Assembly (NCBI RefSeq): GCF_003460605.1
Contig: NZ_QTVN01000003.1
Coordinates: forward strand, 248,328-312,327
DNA: 64,000 bases
Reading direction: 5' to 3'
Source: Ruminococcus sp. AF31-8BH
GTDB taxonomy: Bacteria > Bacillota > Clostridia > Lachnospirales > Lachnospiraceae
Of the stretch, positions 40,396 to 49,241 are shown piece after piece. The notes under the pieces were generated by a model. That model was given only the letters and a program-made list of their open reading frames with translations, ran no database searches and had not been told where the DNA came from. Made by a program: the position numbers and the translations under genes. Position 1 is the first letter of the stretch. Every line of letters starts with the position of its first letter.

Positions 40396-40908
40396 ATGGC
40401 AACACCATTTACTGTTTACAAGCTGATCATTTTATATATGCTTCGAAATTCATCCTCTCCCATTACCAATTCCGAGATTTCTGAATTTATTCTGGACCGG
40501 GAATACACCAATTATTTCCATTTGCAGCAGGCTCTTTCCGAGCTTGAGGAGACGGAGCTGATCGAGAAGCGTACCATTTCCAATACTTCCTATTATTATC
40601 TCACTGAAGATGGCAAAAACACGCTTACCTATTTTGAGAATGATATTTCCCAGGACATCCGCACCGAGGTGCTGCAGTATTTAGCTGCCAGAGGTGCTTC
40701 CGCCAAGAACCAGGTTAAGGCTCCTGCGGACTACTACATCAATAACCAGGGGGAATATGTGGTGCACCTGCAGCTTTTGCAGAAGGGAGCTTCCGTGATT
40801 GATCTTTCTCTTGCGGCACCATCCCTTACGGCAGCCAAGGCAATGTGTAAGCAATGGCCGAAGAAATACGAAGAAATATATGCAAAAATAATGGAGGGGC
40901 TTCTGTAA
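40396..40908 (+). CDS. DUF4364-family winged-helix protein
   Basis: A 170-residue protein with an N-terminal winged helix: TVYKLIILYMLRNSSSPITN, LQQALSELEETELIEKRT and YYLTEDGKNTLTYFE. The C-terminal half is the DUF4364 domain. The family is found in Clostridia, with presumed DNA-binding activity and no known target. The start ATG 40396 follows AAAGGAGG, which overlaps the end of the radical SAM gene. Confidence 0.88.
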   Translation: MATPFTVYKLIILYMLRNSSSPITNSEISEFILDREYTNYFHLQQALSELEETELIEKRTISNTSYYYLTEDGKNTLTYFENDISQDIRTEVLQYLAARGASAKNQVKAPADYYINNQGEYVVHLQLLQKGASVIDLSLAAPSLTAAKAMCKQWPKKYEEIYAKIMEGLL

Positions 40909-40922
40909 AGCTCCTCCATTTT
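40891..40922 (+). terminator. Terminator overlapping the DUF4364 stop codon
   Basis: ATGGAGGGGCTT and AAGCTCCTCCAT pair around the TAA stop, then TTTTA. It also faces the convergent rarA gene. Confidence 0.8.
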
Positions 40923-40932
40923 ATCACCACTT

Positions 40933-42255
40933 CTACTGTTTATTTCTTCGTATAAATTCCATATGCTCTTTCAATTTCTTCTCATATCCCATATCGGACA
41001 ACTCATAGAATTTCTCATCCTTAATTTCATCTGGAAGATACTGCTGCTGTACATAGTGATTCGGATAATCGTGGGCATACTTATAGCCGATTCCATGACC
41101 CAGCTTCTCATGCCCGCCATAGTGTGCATCCTGGAGATGTACAGGCACTGTGGTCTTGGTGCGCTTCACGCTGTTCATCGCTGCAAAGATCGCGTTCACA
41201 GCGGCGTTGCTCTTCGGCGCGCATGCCATATAAGCAGCAGCCTGGGAAAGGATGATCTGGGATTCCGGCATGCCTACCCGCTCTACTGCCTGCGCCGCAG
41301 CAGTTGCCACCACAAGGGCCTGGGGATCTGCATTTCCAATATCTTCGGAAGCAAGGATCATAATACGTCTTGCAATAAACTTCACATCTTCCCCTGCATA
41401 CAGCATCTTCGCAAGATAATACACTGCAGCATCCGGGTCTGAGCCGCGCATGCTTTTGATAAATGCGGAAATAATGTCGTAATGGTTATCTCCGTTCTTA
41501 TCATAGCGTACCACACGCTTCTGGATACACTCAGAAGCCACATCCAGTGTAATATGGATCTTGCCGTCATCAGACCTGGGAGTCGTCAGAATCCCCAGCT
41601 CTATGGCATTTAAAGCGCTTCTGGCATCTCCTCCTGCCATATCTGCAAGAAACTCCAGGGCATCCTCGTCCAGAACTGCTCCATAGCTTCCCATGCCTTT
41701 CTCTTTGTCATTGACAGCCCGAAGAATCAGTTCCTTAATCTCCGGAATTTCCAGCGCCTTCAGTTCGAACACAATAGACCGGGACAAAAGAGCCCCGTTT
41801 ACCTCGAAATAAGGATTCTCTGTAGTCGCACCGATCAGGATAATGGTGCCATCCTCCACAAATGGCAGAAGATAATCCTGCTGTCCCTTATTGAAGCGGT
41901 GGATCTCATCGATAAAAAGGATGGTCTTCCTTCCGTACATGCCAAGGGCATTCTGAGCCTGCTTCACCACCTCTTCCATGTCCTTCTTGCCGGCTACAGT
42001 GGCATTGATCTGGGTAAAATCTGCGCTGGTGGTATTGGCGATGACCTTGGCAAGGGTGGTCTTGCCGGTTCCCGGAGGTCCGTAAAAAATAACAGAAGTC
42101 AGCTTATCTGCCTTAATTGCCCGGTAAAGCAGCTTATCCTTTCCTACAATGTGCTGCTGCCCTACAACTTCCTCCAGACGGGTAGGACGAAGCCTGGAAG
42201 CCAGCGGCGACTCATTCTCCATTGTCTTTGCTTTTGCATATTCAAATAAATCCAT
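40933..42255 (-). CDS. rarA: Replication-associated recombination protein A (MgsA/RarA)
   Basis: A 440-residue AAA+ ATPase related to clamp loaders. It has RLRPTRLEEVVGQQHIVG, Walker A FYGPPGTGKTTLAKVIA, Walker B ILFIDEIHRFNKGQQDYLLP, sensor GATTENPYFEVN and the SRSIVFEL arginine-finger region. The C-terminal tetramerisation part includes AVYYLAKMLYAGEDVKFIARR and GHGIGYKYAHDYPNHYV. It acts at stalled replication forks. Full length. Confidence 0.95.
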   Translation of the reverse strand: MDLFEYAKAKTMENESPLASRLRPTRLEEVVGQQHIVGKDKLLYRAIKADKLTSVIFYGPPGTGKTTLAKVIANTTSADFTQINATVAGKKDMEEVVKQAQNALGMYGRKTILFIDEIHRFNKGQQDYLLPFVEDGTIILIGATTENPYFEVNGALLSRSIVFELKALEIPEIKELILRAVNDKEKGMGSYGAVLDEDALEFLADMAGGDARSALNAIELGILTTPRSDDGKIHITLDVASECIQKRVVRYDKNGDNHYDIISAFIKSMRGSDPDAAVYYLAKMLYAGEDVKFIARRIMILASEDIGNADPQALVVATAAAQAVERVGMPESQIILSQAAAYMACAPKSNAAVNAIFAAMNSVKRTKTTVPVHLQDAHYGGHEKLGHGIGYKYAHDYPNHYVQQQYLPDEIKDEKFYELSDMGYEKKLKEHMEFIRRNKQ

Positions 42256-42361
42256 GTATTTTCTCCATTTTTTGTTTCTTACTCAGATGTATTATACCGC
42301 ACATTTGTTCTAATTATAATCCATCTTCCCAATTTAGGCAAACCTTTTTCTTTGCATTTTC

Positions 42362-43138
42362 TCACGGCAGCACCAGTTCATCCACAGTCACAAACTCATA
42401 CCCCTGTGCCGTCAGCAGATCCACGATCTGAAGGGCTGCATCCACAGAGCTCTGATATGCGTCGTGCATCAGAATCACCGCCCCGTCCTCAATCTCTGAT
42501 TCCACGATCTGCATCACCGCATTCACATTCTGGCTTTTCCAGTCCAATGTGTCAATGTCCCAAAGAACCGGAAACATGTTCACATAAAAGTCCAGATTCT
42601 TCTGCCACTCCCCGTAAGGCGGACGAAGCCACATGGGATATTCTCCTGTGATATCGTAAATTTCCTGATTGGTGGCTTCGATTTCTGTTCGGGCTGCCTC
42701 CTTGGAGATTTTGCACAGCTCCACGTGGTTGTAGGTATGGTTCCCGATCAGATGTCCTTCTGCCTGCATCCGCTTCACCAGTTCTTCTTTTCCCTCTATA
42801 TTTTTCCCCATAAGAAAAAAGGTGGCATGGACGCCTCTTTCTTTCAGTCCCTCCAGAAGCAGGGGCGTATACTTGCTGCTTGGACCATCATCGAAGGTCA
42901 GAGCTACCCTTTTCTTTTCCTGAACCAATCCCCGGTTCTGATCAAAATCTGCCTTCGCGTCTCCGTTTTTTGCTGCATTTGTCAGCTGTACGGCTTCCTC
43001 TCCCGCCGTTCCCGTCTCCCCTTCCTTTTCCAGAATAGCTCCAGCCCCCAGCCTTGCGCACAAAAGAACCAGAACCAGCCCCTGCACCCACATCACCAGA
43101 TGCCCTGTTTTCTCTTTCATCTCTTCGCCGCCTGACAT
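42362..43138 (-). CDS. Membrane-anchored polysaccharide deacetylase
   Basis: A 258-residue NodB-domain protein. The start is taken at ATG 43138 (MSGGEEMKEKTGHL, SD AGGAAAGACAG); an alternative ATG is 43120. One hydrophobic N-terminal segment (VMWVQGLVLVLLCARLGAG) anchors it or is a signal. The catalytic motifs are VALTFDDGPSSKYTP, IGNHTYNHVEL (two metal His), LRPPYGEW, LWDIDTLDWKSQN and LMHDAYQSSVDAAL. The likely substrate is peptidoglycan or another N-acetylated wall polymer; deacetylation would give lysozyme resistance (inference). Confidence 0.9.
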   Translation of the reverse strand: MSGGEEMKEKTGHLVMWVQGLVLVLLCARLGAGAILEKEGETGTAGEEAVQLTNAAKNGDAKADFDQNRGLVQEKKRVALTFDDGPSSKYTPLLLEGLKERGVHATFFLMGKNIEGKEELVKRMQAEGHLIGNHTYNHVELCKISKEAARTEIEATNQEIYDITGEYPMWLRPPYGEWQKNLDFYVNMFPVLWDIDTLDWKSQNVNAVMQIVESEIEDGAVILMHDAYQSSVDAALQIVDLLTAQGYEFVTVDELVLP

Positions 43139-43180
43139 CTGTCTTTCCTGATAATATATGTGGATTTTCTTCAGACTATG

Positions 43181-43223
43181 AAAAGAGCACCGACAATTTC
43201 TTTTTTGAAAAAGCCGATGCTCT
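43181..43223 (-). terminator. Terminator of the cytidylate-kinase-like gene
   Basis: Minus strand AGAGCA (complement 43218-43223) and TGCTCT (complement 43184-43189), with additional CG pairs inside, then TTTTC. Confidence 0.65.
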
Positions 43224-43260
43224 GTGATTCTTCTTATTTCAGTTTGCCCAAAGGAAGAAC

Positions 43261-43884
43261 TTATTTGTTCTTCAACATGTTCAGCTGGTTCTCGATTTCC
43301 TCGATGCACTTGTCATAGCCAAGCTTGCTGCTGTCCAGGCACAGGTCATACTGGGTGGCATCCTTCCACTCCTGGCCTGTAAATCTGCGGTAGTACTCGT
43401 CCTTGCGCCTGTCATCCTTCTGAAGGAATTTCTCAATCTCCCTGGTACTCATGCTCAGCTTCTCAGCAGCTTTTTCCATACGGAAATCCCAGTTTGCATG
43501 AACAAATACGCGAAGTACATTTGGATAATCCTTCAGCACAAAATTAGCACATCTTCCGATGATCACGCAGGATTCCTTCTCCGCCAGCTCGCGGATCACT
43601 TTTGCCTGATAATTAAACAGGTTTTCATCAGAGGTAAAATCCTTGCTCTGAGGCGGAATCAGCTCTCCGCTGTAAATTCCTTTTTTGCCAAACAGCGGGC
43701 GTCTGGCACTTGTGTACTCGTCCACTCTTCCGAAAAGAGTCTCGTGAATACCGCTGTCCTCGGATGCTATGCGGATGATGTCCTTGTCGTAATATCCAAT
43801 TCCTAATTTCTTCGCAAGCATTTCACCTACGGTACGTCCGCCGCTTCCGTACTGTCTTGCAATGGTAATTACGAAATTGTCCAT
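43261..43884 (-). CDS. Cytidylate kinase-like family protein
   Basis: A 207-residue P-loop kinase-like protein starting MDNFVITIARQYGSGGRTVGEMLAKK, whose P-loop GSGGRTVG deviates from classical GxxGxGKS. It continues CVIIGRCANFVLKDYPNVLRVFV, and HANWDFRMEKAAEKL. This is the Cytidylate_kin2 family, widespread in gut Firmicutes, whose substrate is not known to be CMP. The start follows AAGGAGGAGAA. It precedes the liv operon, from which it is separated by an inverted repeat (43904-43934). Confidence 0.88.
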   Translation of the reverse strand: MDNFVITIARQYGSGGRTVGEMLAKKLGIGYYDKDIIRIASEDSGIHETLFGRVDEYTSARRPLFGKKGIYSGELIPPQSKDFTSDENLFNYQAKVIRELAEKESCVIIGRCANFVLKDYPNVLRVFVHANWDFRMEKAAEKLSMSTREIEKFLQKDDRRKDEYYRRFTGQEWKDATQYDLCLDSSKLGYDKCIEEIENQLNMLKNK

Positions 43885-43903
43885 ATTTCTCCTCCTTATT
43901 ATC

Positions 43904-43934
43904 CCGGCAAAGCTCCTTTTTGCTGCCTTGCCGG
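43904..43934 (-). repeat. Inverted repeat between livF and the kinase-like gene
   Basis: CCGGCAA (43904-43910) and TTGCCGG (43928-43934) pair. There is no U-run on either side, so it is an intercistronic hairpin rather than a clear terminator. Confidence 0.5.
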
Positions 43935-43952
43935 ATTAATTTTCAAATGGAT

Positions 43953-44663
43953 TTATTCTCCAAGATAAGCCTTCTGTACAGCCTCATCATTGAGCAGGTC
44001 GCTTGCTTTTCCACTCATGGTGATCTTGCCGGTCTCAAGGACATAAGCACGGTCTGCGATGGAAAGTGCCTTCTTGGCATTCTGCTCTACCAGAAGTACA
44101 GTGGTGCCGCCTTCGCTTACCACACGGATAATATCGAAAATTTCATTTACAAAAATCGGAGAAAGCCCCATGGAAGGCTCGTCCATTACGATCAGTCTTG
44201 GCTTGCTCATAAGGGCACGTCCCATGGCAAGCATCTGCTGCTCACCGCCGGAAAGAGTACCGGCGCGCTGTCCTTTACGCTCTTCCAGTCTTGGAAAACG
44301 CTTGTATACGCCGACAAGGCTCTCCTGGATCTCTGCCTTGTCCTTACGTGTATAAGCACCCATGATCAGGTTCTCATAAACACTTAAGTCTGCGAATACG
44401 CGGCGTCCTTCCGGAACATGTGCGATTCCCATCTCAACGATCTTATGTGCCGGAACTTTGGTAATATCTTTTCCTTCAAAAACAACGGAACCTTCTTTTG
44501 CGGAAAGAAGTCCGGTAAGAGTCTGCAGTGTAGTGGTTTTTCCTGCACCGTTGGCACCGATCAGGGCGATGACCTCTCCCTGATTTACCTCAAAGGAAAT
44601 TCCTTTCAGAGCCTGAATTACACCATAATATACGTGTAAATCTTTTACTTCCAACATTGCCAT
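43953..44663 (-). CDS. livF: Branched-chain amino acid ABC transporter, ATP-binding protein
   Basis: A 236-residue LivF-type ATPase. It has MLEVKDLHVYYGVIQALKGI, Walker A LIGANGAGKTTTLQTL, signature TLSGGEQQMLAMGRALM, Walker B LIVMDEPSMGLSPIFV and the switch His region VEQNAKKALSIADRAYVLE. It is the last gene of livKHMGF. Confidence 0.95.
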   Translation of the reverse strand: MAMLEVKDLHVYYGVIQALKGISFEVNQGEVIALIGANGAGKTTTLQTLTGLLSAKEGSVVFEGKDITKVPAHKIVEMGIAHVPEGRRVFADLSVYENLIMGAYTRKDKAEIQESLVGVYKRFPRLEERKGQRAGTLSGGEQQMLAMGRALMSKPRLIVMDEPSMGLSPIFVNEIFDIIRVVSEGGTTVLLVEQNAKKALSIADRAYVLETGKITMSGKASDLLNDEAVQKAYLGE

Positions 44664-44678
44664 TTCTATATTTCCTCC

Positions 44679-45437
44679 TTATTCGCCCAGATATGCAGTA
44701 ACAACAGTCGGGTCTTTGAGAACCTTAGAGGTCTCGCCCTGACAGAGAACCTGTCCGAAGTTCAGTACGGTCAGCTCCTCGCAGATACCGCCAACCAGCT
44801 TCATATCATGCTCGATCAGCAGGATCGTCATGTTAAAATGGTCTCTTACAAAGCGAATGGTATCCATCAGCTCCTGTGTCTCATTGGGGTTCATACCTGC
44901 TGCAGGCTCATCCAGAAGAAGAAGCTTGGGATCTGTGGCAAGTGCTCTGGCGATCTCCAGCTTACGCTGTTTACCATAAGGGAGGTTTCCCGCAAGAAGC
45001 TCTGCTTCCTGATCCAGGTTAAACACCTTCAGGATCTCCATGGCACGCTCGTTCATTTCTTTTTCCACCTTGAAGTACTTTGGAAGTCTTAAGATTCCGG
45101 TAAGGGTGGAATATTTATGATGGTTGTGCAGGCCTGCCTTAACATTGTCCAGCACTGTCATATCCTTGAAAAGACGGATATTCTGGAAGGTACGGGCAAT
45201 TCCTGCCTTGTTGATGTCGATAATGCTTTTTCCTGTAATGTCCTGTCCGTCCAGCTTGATGATTCCCTCATTAGGCTTGTATACACCTGTGAGAAGGTTG
45301 AATACCGTTGTTTTTCCGGCACCGTTTGGTCCGATCAGGCCGTACAGCTCGCCTTTCTCAATTTTCATATGAAAATTATCTACAGCGTGAAGACCGCCAA
45401 ACTGGATGGAAAGATTGTTTACCTCTAACATTGCCAT
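44679..45437 (-). CDS. livG: Branched-chain amino acid ABC transporter, ATP-binding protein
   Basis: A 252-residue LivG-type ATPase: Walker A LIGPNGAGKTTVFNLLTG, the LivG-specific NKAGIARTFQNIRLFKDMTV, signature GNLPYGKQRKLEIARAL, Walker B LLLLDEPAAGMNPNET, and LLIEHDMKLVGGIC. The paired LivF and LivG form the heterodimeric motor. It is 16 bp upstream of livF. Confidence 0.95.
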   Translation of the reverse strand: MAMLEVNNLSIQFGGLHAVDNFHMKIEKGELYGLIGPNGAGKTTVFNLLTGVYKPNEGIIKLDGQDITGKSIIDINKAGIARTFQNIRLFKDMTVLDNVKAGLHNHHKYSTLTGILRLPKYFKVEKEMNERAMEILKVFNLDQEAELLAGNLPYGKQRKLEIARALATDPKLLLLDEPAAGMNPNETQELMDTIRFVRDHFNMTILLIEHDMKLVGGICEELTVLNFGQVLCQGETSKVLKDPTVVTAYLGE

Positions 45438-45439
45438 AA

Positions 45440-46522
45440 TTAAGCCGCCTCCTTTTCTTTGCCATGACCTTTGATCTTCTCAACAATACGGCTTCTGAAA
45501 TCTCTTGCAGCAGGAGCCCAGTTGAACAGCATCATTGCGATCATAACGATTGCATAGATCAGCATACGGTATGTGGAGAATCCACGAAGCAGCTCAGGAA
45601 GTGCATAAAGCACGATGGTTGCGAGAATGCTTCCGCGAAGATTTCCCATTCCTCCAAGGATGACATATACCAGAATGGTAATGGACATATTGTAATCGAA
45701 GATGGAAACCTTCAGCATGGAAAGGTTGTGGGCATAAAGCACGCCAGCCACTCCTGCAATTGCAGCGGAAATGGTAAATGCAAGCAGCTTGTTCTTTGTT
45801 ACGTTGATACCGATGGACTCGGCTGCGATACGGTTGTCACGGGTTGAAGTGATAGCACGTCCGCTTCTGGAATTTACCAGGTTCTGGATTACGAAAAGCA
45901 CGATCAGGATCAGGATCACGCCGATCAGGAAGAAATAATCCTTGATGTCTTTGTAAAGGGTGGAAGTTCCGGAAACTCCAAGGGCACCCTTGATGATCTG
46001 CTTTCCGCCTGGATCCAGCTTCAGGTTGGCTGCGCTTGTTGCAACATGAAGCCCTTTGTCATCTACGCCAACATAGAGAATGTTGATCAGGTTCTTGATG
46101 ATCTCACCAAATGCCAGGGTTACGATAGCCAGATAGTCACCGCGAAGTCTCAGTACCGGAATACCGATGAGAACTCCAAAAACAGCAGCAACCACTGCAC
46201 CTACCAGGATTGCAAGGATCAGTCTTGGAACAGACGGGATCAGATCACTGGTAACATGGGAAAATACAGCACTGGAATAAGCTCCAACGCACATAAAGCC
46301 AGCATGTCCAAGACTCAGCTCTCCGGAATAACCAACTACCAGGTTCAGGGAAAGGGAAGCGATGGTGTAAACGCAGATGGGAACCAGAAGTCCGGTAAGC
46401 AGTCGGGACAGGTTTCCGGTTGAGGAAAGGATCTGTACCACTGCGAAAATGGCGATTACCATGCCATATGTAATAAAGTTATTCTTTGTTGTTTTGTTCA
46501 CTGTCTTTTTCATATCGGCCAC
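45440..46522 (-). CDS. livM: Branched-chain amino acid ABC transporter, permease
   Basis: A 360-residue permease with about nine hydrophobic helices. It has the LivM-type segments VVGYSGELSLGHAGFMCVGAY, PVLRLRGDYLAIVTLAFGEI and RSGRAITSTRDNRIAAESIG (the EAA-type loop that contacts the ATPase). It is 2 bp from livG and overlaps closely with livH, typical of tight co-translation. Confidence 0.95.
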   Translation of the reverse strand: MADMKKTVNKTTKNNFITYGMVIAIFAVVQILSSTGNLSRLLTGLLVPICVYTIASLSLNLVVGYSGELSLGHAGFMCVGAYSSAVFSHVTSDLIPSVPRLILAILVGAVVAAVFGVLIGIPVLRLRGDYLAIVTLAFGEIIKNLINILYVGVDDKGLHVATSAANLKLDPGGKQIIKGALGVSGTSTLYKDIKDYFFLIGVILILIVLFVIQNLVNSRSGRAITSTRDNRIAAESIGINVTKNKLLAFTISAAIAGVAGVLYAHNLSMLKVSIFDYNMSITILVYVILGGMGNLRGSILATIVLYALPELLRGFSTYRMLIYAIVMIAMMLFNWAPAARDFRSRIVEKIKGHGKEKEAA

Positions 46523-46523
46523 C

Positions 46524-47408
46524 TCATACTTTCTCCTGGATGTTCTTGCCGAACAGTCCAGATGGTTTTACAAGCAGCACGACGATCAGAACTGCAAACA
46601 CGATGGCGTCTGCAACCTGAGAAGAAATATATGCCTTACTGAAGATCTCGATAACTCCAAGAAGGATTCCTCCTACCATGGCTCCCGGGATAGATCCGAT
46701 TCCGCCGAATACGGCTGCTACGAATGCCTTGATACCAGGCATGGCTCCTGTATATGGAGTCAGAGTCGGATATGCAGAACAAAGCAGAAGGCCTGCGATT
46801 GCGGCAAGTCCGGAACCGATTGCGAAAGTAAGGGAAATGGTTGCGTTTACATTGACACCCATCAGCTGTGCAGCGTCGCGGTCCTCAGAGACAGCCTGCA
46901 TGGCACGTCCTGGTTTGGTTTTCTTTACGAAAAGCTGAAGGCCGACCATAATTACGATACATACAAGGATAGTTACGATGGTAACACCTTTGACGGTAAG
47001 CTGTCCGCCGAAAAGTACCAGTGACGGAACATTGATAACCGGAACGAAACTCTTGGCATCTGCGCCGAAGATCAGAAGGGCCAGGTTCTGAAGCAGATAG
47101 CTGACACCGATGGCGGTGATCAGAACTGCCAGGTTGGATGATGCTTTACGAAGAGGTCTGTAGGCAACTGCCTCAATTACAACACCTGCTGCGGTACAGA
47201 TCACTACGGAAAGGATGATTGCCAAAATTGGTGACATATTGGCTTTGGTGACTGCTGTCAGGATTACAAATGCTCCAACCATGATAACGTCGCCATGTGC
47301 GAAATTCAGCATTTTTGCAATACCATATACCATTGTATAGCCCAGGGCGATGATGGCGTAGATACTGCCCAGGCTGATACCATCTTTTAAATAGGATATA
47401 AAACTCAT
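46524..47408 (-). CDS. livH: Branched-chain amino acid ABC transporter, permease
   Basis: A 294-residue permease with about eight helices: ISLGSIYAIIALGYTMVYGI, MLNFAHGDVIMVGAF, RPLRKASSNLAVLITAIGVS and KPGRAMQAVSEDRDAAQLMG. These are LivH hallmarks. It pairs with LivM. A 279-bp spacer with a palindromic repeat and a hairpin separates it from the binding-protein gene, allowing unequal expression. Confidence 0.95.
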   Translation of the reverse strand: MSFISYLKDGISLGSIYAIIALGYTMVYGIAKMLNFAHGDVIMVGAFVILTAVTKANMSPILAIILSVVICTAAGVVIEAVAYRPLRKASSNLAVLITAIGVSYLLQNLALLIFGADAKSFVPVINVPSLVLFGGQLTVKGVTIVTILVCIVIMVGLQLFVKKTKPGRAMQAVSEDRDAAQLMGVNVNATISLTFAIGSGLAAIAGLLLCSAYPTLTPYTGAMPGIKAFVAAVFGGIGSIPGAMVGGILLGVIEIFSKAYISSQVADAIVFAVLIVVLLVKPSGLFGKNIQEKV

Positions 47409-47437
47409 AATGCACCTCTTAACTGGATTTTTTCCAT

Positions 47438-47534
47438 GAGCGTGTTTGAAAATTCATTCCCGTTCTTTTTCCACTGTAATCTTTTTATGTTGCCTCGAAT
47501 TTGAAAAAGCGGAAGTAAATTTTCAGACACGCTC
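47438..47534. repeat. 97-bp palindromic repeat element in the livK-livH spacer
   Basis: GAGCGTGTTTGAAAATT (47438-47454) pairs with AATTTTCAGACACGCTC (47518-47534), with one wobble, and inner CTTTTTC/GAAAAAG arms extend the fold. It resembles a miniature inverted-repeat element. One arm is echoed at 26366-26404. No open frame lies inside. Confidence 0.65.
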
Positions 47535-47571
47535 CAGTTATTTTGTAAGTTATTTTTCATAGTGCAAAGAA

Positions 47572-47599
47572 GGAGACGGACCCACAGGTAACCGTCTCC
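47572..47599 (-). other. Intercistronic hairpin between livK and livH
   Basis: GGAGACGG (47572-47579) and CCGTCTCC (47592-47599) pair. On the minus strand it is followed by TTCTTTGC, a poor U-run, so it may be a partial terminator or an RNase barrier making livK more abundant. Confidence 0.6.
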
Positions 47600-47687
47600 C
47601 CTTTGCTAACGGCCATCCCCTGCGCAATCAGGGAAATGGTTAAGACTCTGCCGGCTGCCCGGCATATTGTCCTGTATTCTTATGAAA

Positions 47688-48848
47688 TTACTCCATAGAA
47701 GCGTAAACGCCGTCTTTGATCACATAAGCCTTAGGAGCTTTATCGCACTCGCCGTCCTCTGTCCATTTAGCTTCTCCTGTAAGACCGTTTACAGTGATGT
47801 TCAGCATGGAAGCGGAAAGAGCTGCGCTGATGTCCTCGTTGGACATATCCGGTGTAATACCAGCATCATCTGCTGCTGCTTTCATAGCGTAAAGTACATC
47901 ATATGCATCTGCTGCGAACTGGTTTGGTGTCTCACCGTTGTTCGCATCGCCGTATGCTTTTACGAAGTTTACAGTTGCCTCATCCTCGCCTGTTGCGGAG
48001 AATGGTGTCAGAAGCATAACGCCTTCTGCAAGGGATGTATCGAAGTTCTCAACGTTCAGGATACCGTCCATACCGTCAACACCGAAGATCTTCATGTCAA
48101 GACCAAGGTCATGAGCCTGCTGAAGGATCAGTGCGTTGTCTGAGTAGTAGTTCGGCAGGAACAGAAGCTCTGCGCCGCTGTCTTTGATCTTGCCAAGCTG
48201 TACGGAGAAGTCTGTGTTGTTGTCTGTTGTGTAAGCTTCATCAGCTACAACCTCAAGGCCGTAGTCACCGCATGCTGCAACGAATGCATCATGTACACCG
48301 GAGTTGTAGTCAGCCATGGAATCATAAAGAGTTGCTACCTTTGTAGCAAGTCCGTTCTCGGAGATGTACTCAGCAGATTTGGTTCCCTGCATCGGGTCTG
48401 TGAAGCACATACGGAACTCATTGTCACCAGCTGTGATGCTGTCTACTGCTGTTGCAGATGGTGTGAAGAGGAATGTGCTGTCAGCTGCCTCTGCACCTAC
48501 TGCGATACAAGCACCGGAAGTAACGGTACCGCAAAGCATCTGCATACCCTTGTCAAGAAGGTCGTTGTATGCATTAACAGCTTTCTCCGGATCTCCCTGA
48601 TCATCGCCGGCATCAAGAATCTCTACCTGATATCCGTTGAATCCGCCGTTTGCATTGATCTCATCTGCTGCAATCTTCGCTGCGTTATATACGCCATTAC
48701 CATACTGTGCATAGTCTCCTGTCATAGGTCCGATGACACCAATCTTGAAGGTTTCCTCGCTCTCTGCAAATACGGATACAGGTGTTACAGTGGATACTGC
48801 CATTGCTGCGGCTGCAGTAATGCTGAGTACTTTTTTCAGATTTCTCAT
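47688..48848 (-). CDS. livK: Branched-chain amino acid ABC transporter, substrate-binding protein
   Basis: A 386-residue periplasmic-type type I binding protein of the LivJ/LivK family, with IGVIGPMTGDYAQYGNGVYN, DDQGDPEKAVNAYNDLLDKG and FLPNYYSDNALILQQAHDLG. The signal peptide ends SVFA-ES. There is no lipobox cysteine near the cleavage site, unusual for a single-membrane bacterium, where such proteins are normally lipid-anchored. It may stay attached by an uncleaved signal. It is the first gene of the operon and has a strong extended -10 promoter. Confidence 0.93.
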   Translation of the reverse strand: MRNLKKVLSITAAAAMAVSTVTPVSVFAESEETFKIGVIGPMTGDYAQYGNGVYNAAKIAADEINANGGFNGYQVEILDAGDDQGDPEKAVNAYNDLLDKGMQMLCGTVTSGACIAVGAEAADSTFLFTPSATAVDSITAGDNEFRMCFTDPMQGTKSAEYISENGLATKVATLYDSMADYNSGVHDAFVAACGDYGLEVVADEAYTTDNNTDFSVQLGKIKDSGAELLFLPNYYSDNALILQQAHDLGLDMKIFGVDGMDGILNVENFDTSLAEGVMLLTPFSATGEDEATVNFVKAYGDANNGETPNQFAADAYDVLYAMKAAADDAGITPDMSNEDISAALSASMLNITVNGLTGEAKWTEDGECDKAPKAYVIKDGVYASME

Positions 48849-48997
48849 AATAAATCTCCTCCTTAATTTATGTAAGAGTTTCTGTCATCTCGCCTTCCGA
48901 TAAGTCTACCACCAACGGATAATAGAAAAGCCCACTGGTGGTTTCCCAGCCGGCTTTGGCTTCCATAACTTCTTCTCTTTACCACTTTAATGTTATG

Positions 48998-49026
48998 ATT
49001 ATAGCATCCTGCTTTTTTGATTGCAA
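48998..49026 (-). promoter_or_regulatory. livK promoter
   Basis: Minus strand: TTGCAA (49021-49026), 17 bp, TATAAT (48998-49003), preceded by TGC, an extended -10. It leads a leader of about 140 nt. Confidence 0.8.
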
Positions 49027-49190
49027 GAGAAAATTTTATAATTTTTTAAGAATTAGAGAGGAAAAATCCGTTAAATTAACCAAAATACGCCATTTTTGTT
49101 ATTTCTGCGGCGCACAAACGTGCGCTGTCAAGCACACATAAATATTTTTTGTATTATTTTGTTTTAAATAGCAGTTCTAAATTTCTGTAT

Positions 49191-49218
49191 AAAAAAGGGA
49201 GATGGTTTCCCATCTCCC
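49191..49218 (-). terminator. Terminator of the infC-rpmI-rplT operon
   Basis: GGGAGATGG (49197-49205) and CCATCTCCC (49210-49218) pair perfectly; the minus strand ends TTTTTT. Confidence 0.9.
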
Positions 49219-49241
49219 GTAAAAGTATCTTCTTAATGTAA

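Larger units (their letters stand above)
48849..49241. other. Intergenic region between rplT and livK
   Basis: This 393-bp stretch contains the livK promoter, the rplT terminator, and an ACCACCA/TGGTGGT inverted repeat (about 48908-48942) in the livK leader. No open frame or known riboswitch was recognised. Confidence 0.55.

Noticed and set aside
48890..48970. Possible T-box or amino acid riboswitch in the livK leader
   Set aside because: There is an ACCACCA/TGGTGGT hairpin but no T-box sequence (TGGNACCGCG) and no terminator; it was not recognised as any known riboswitch.
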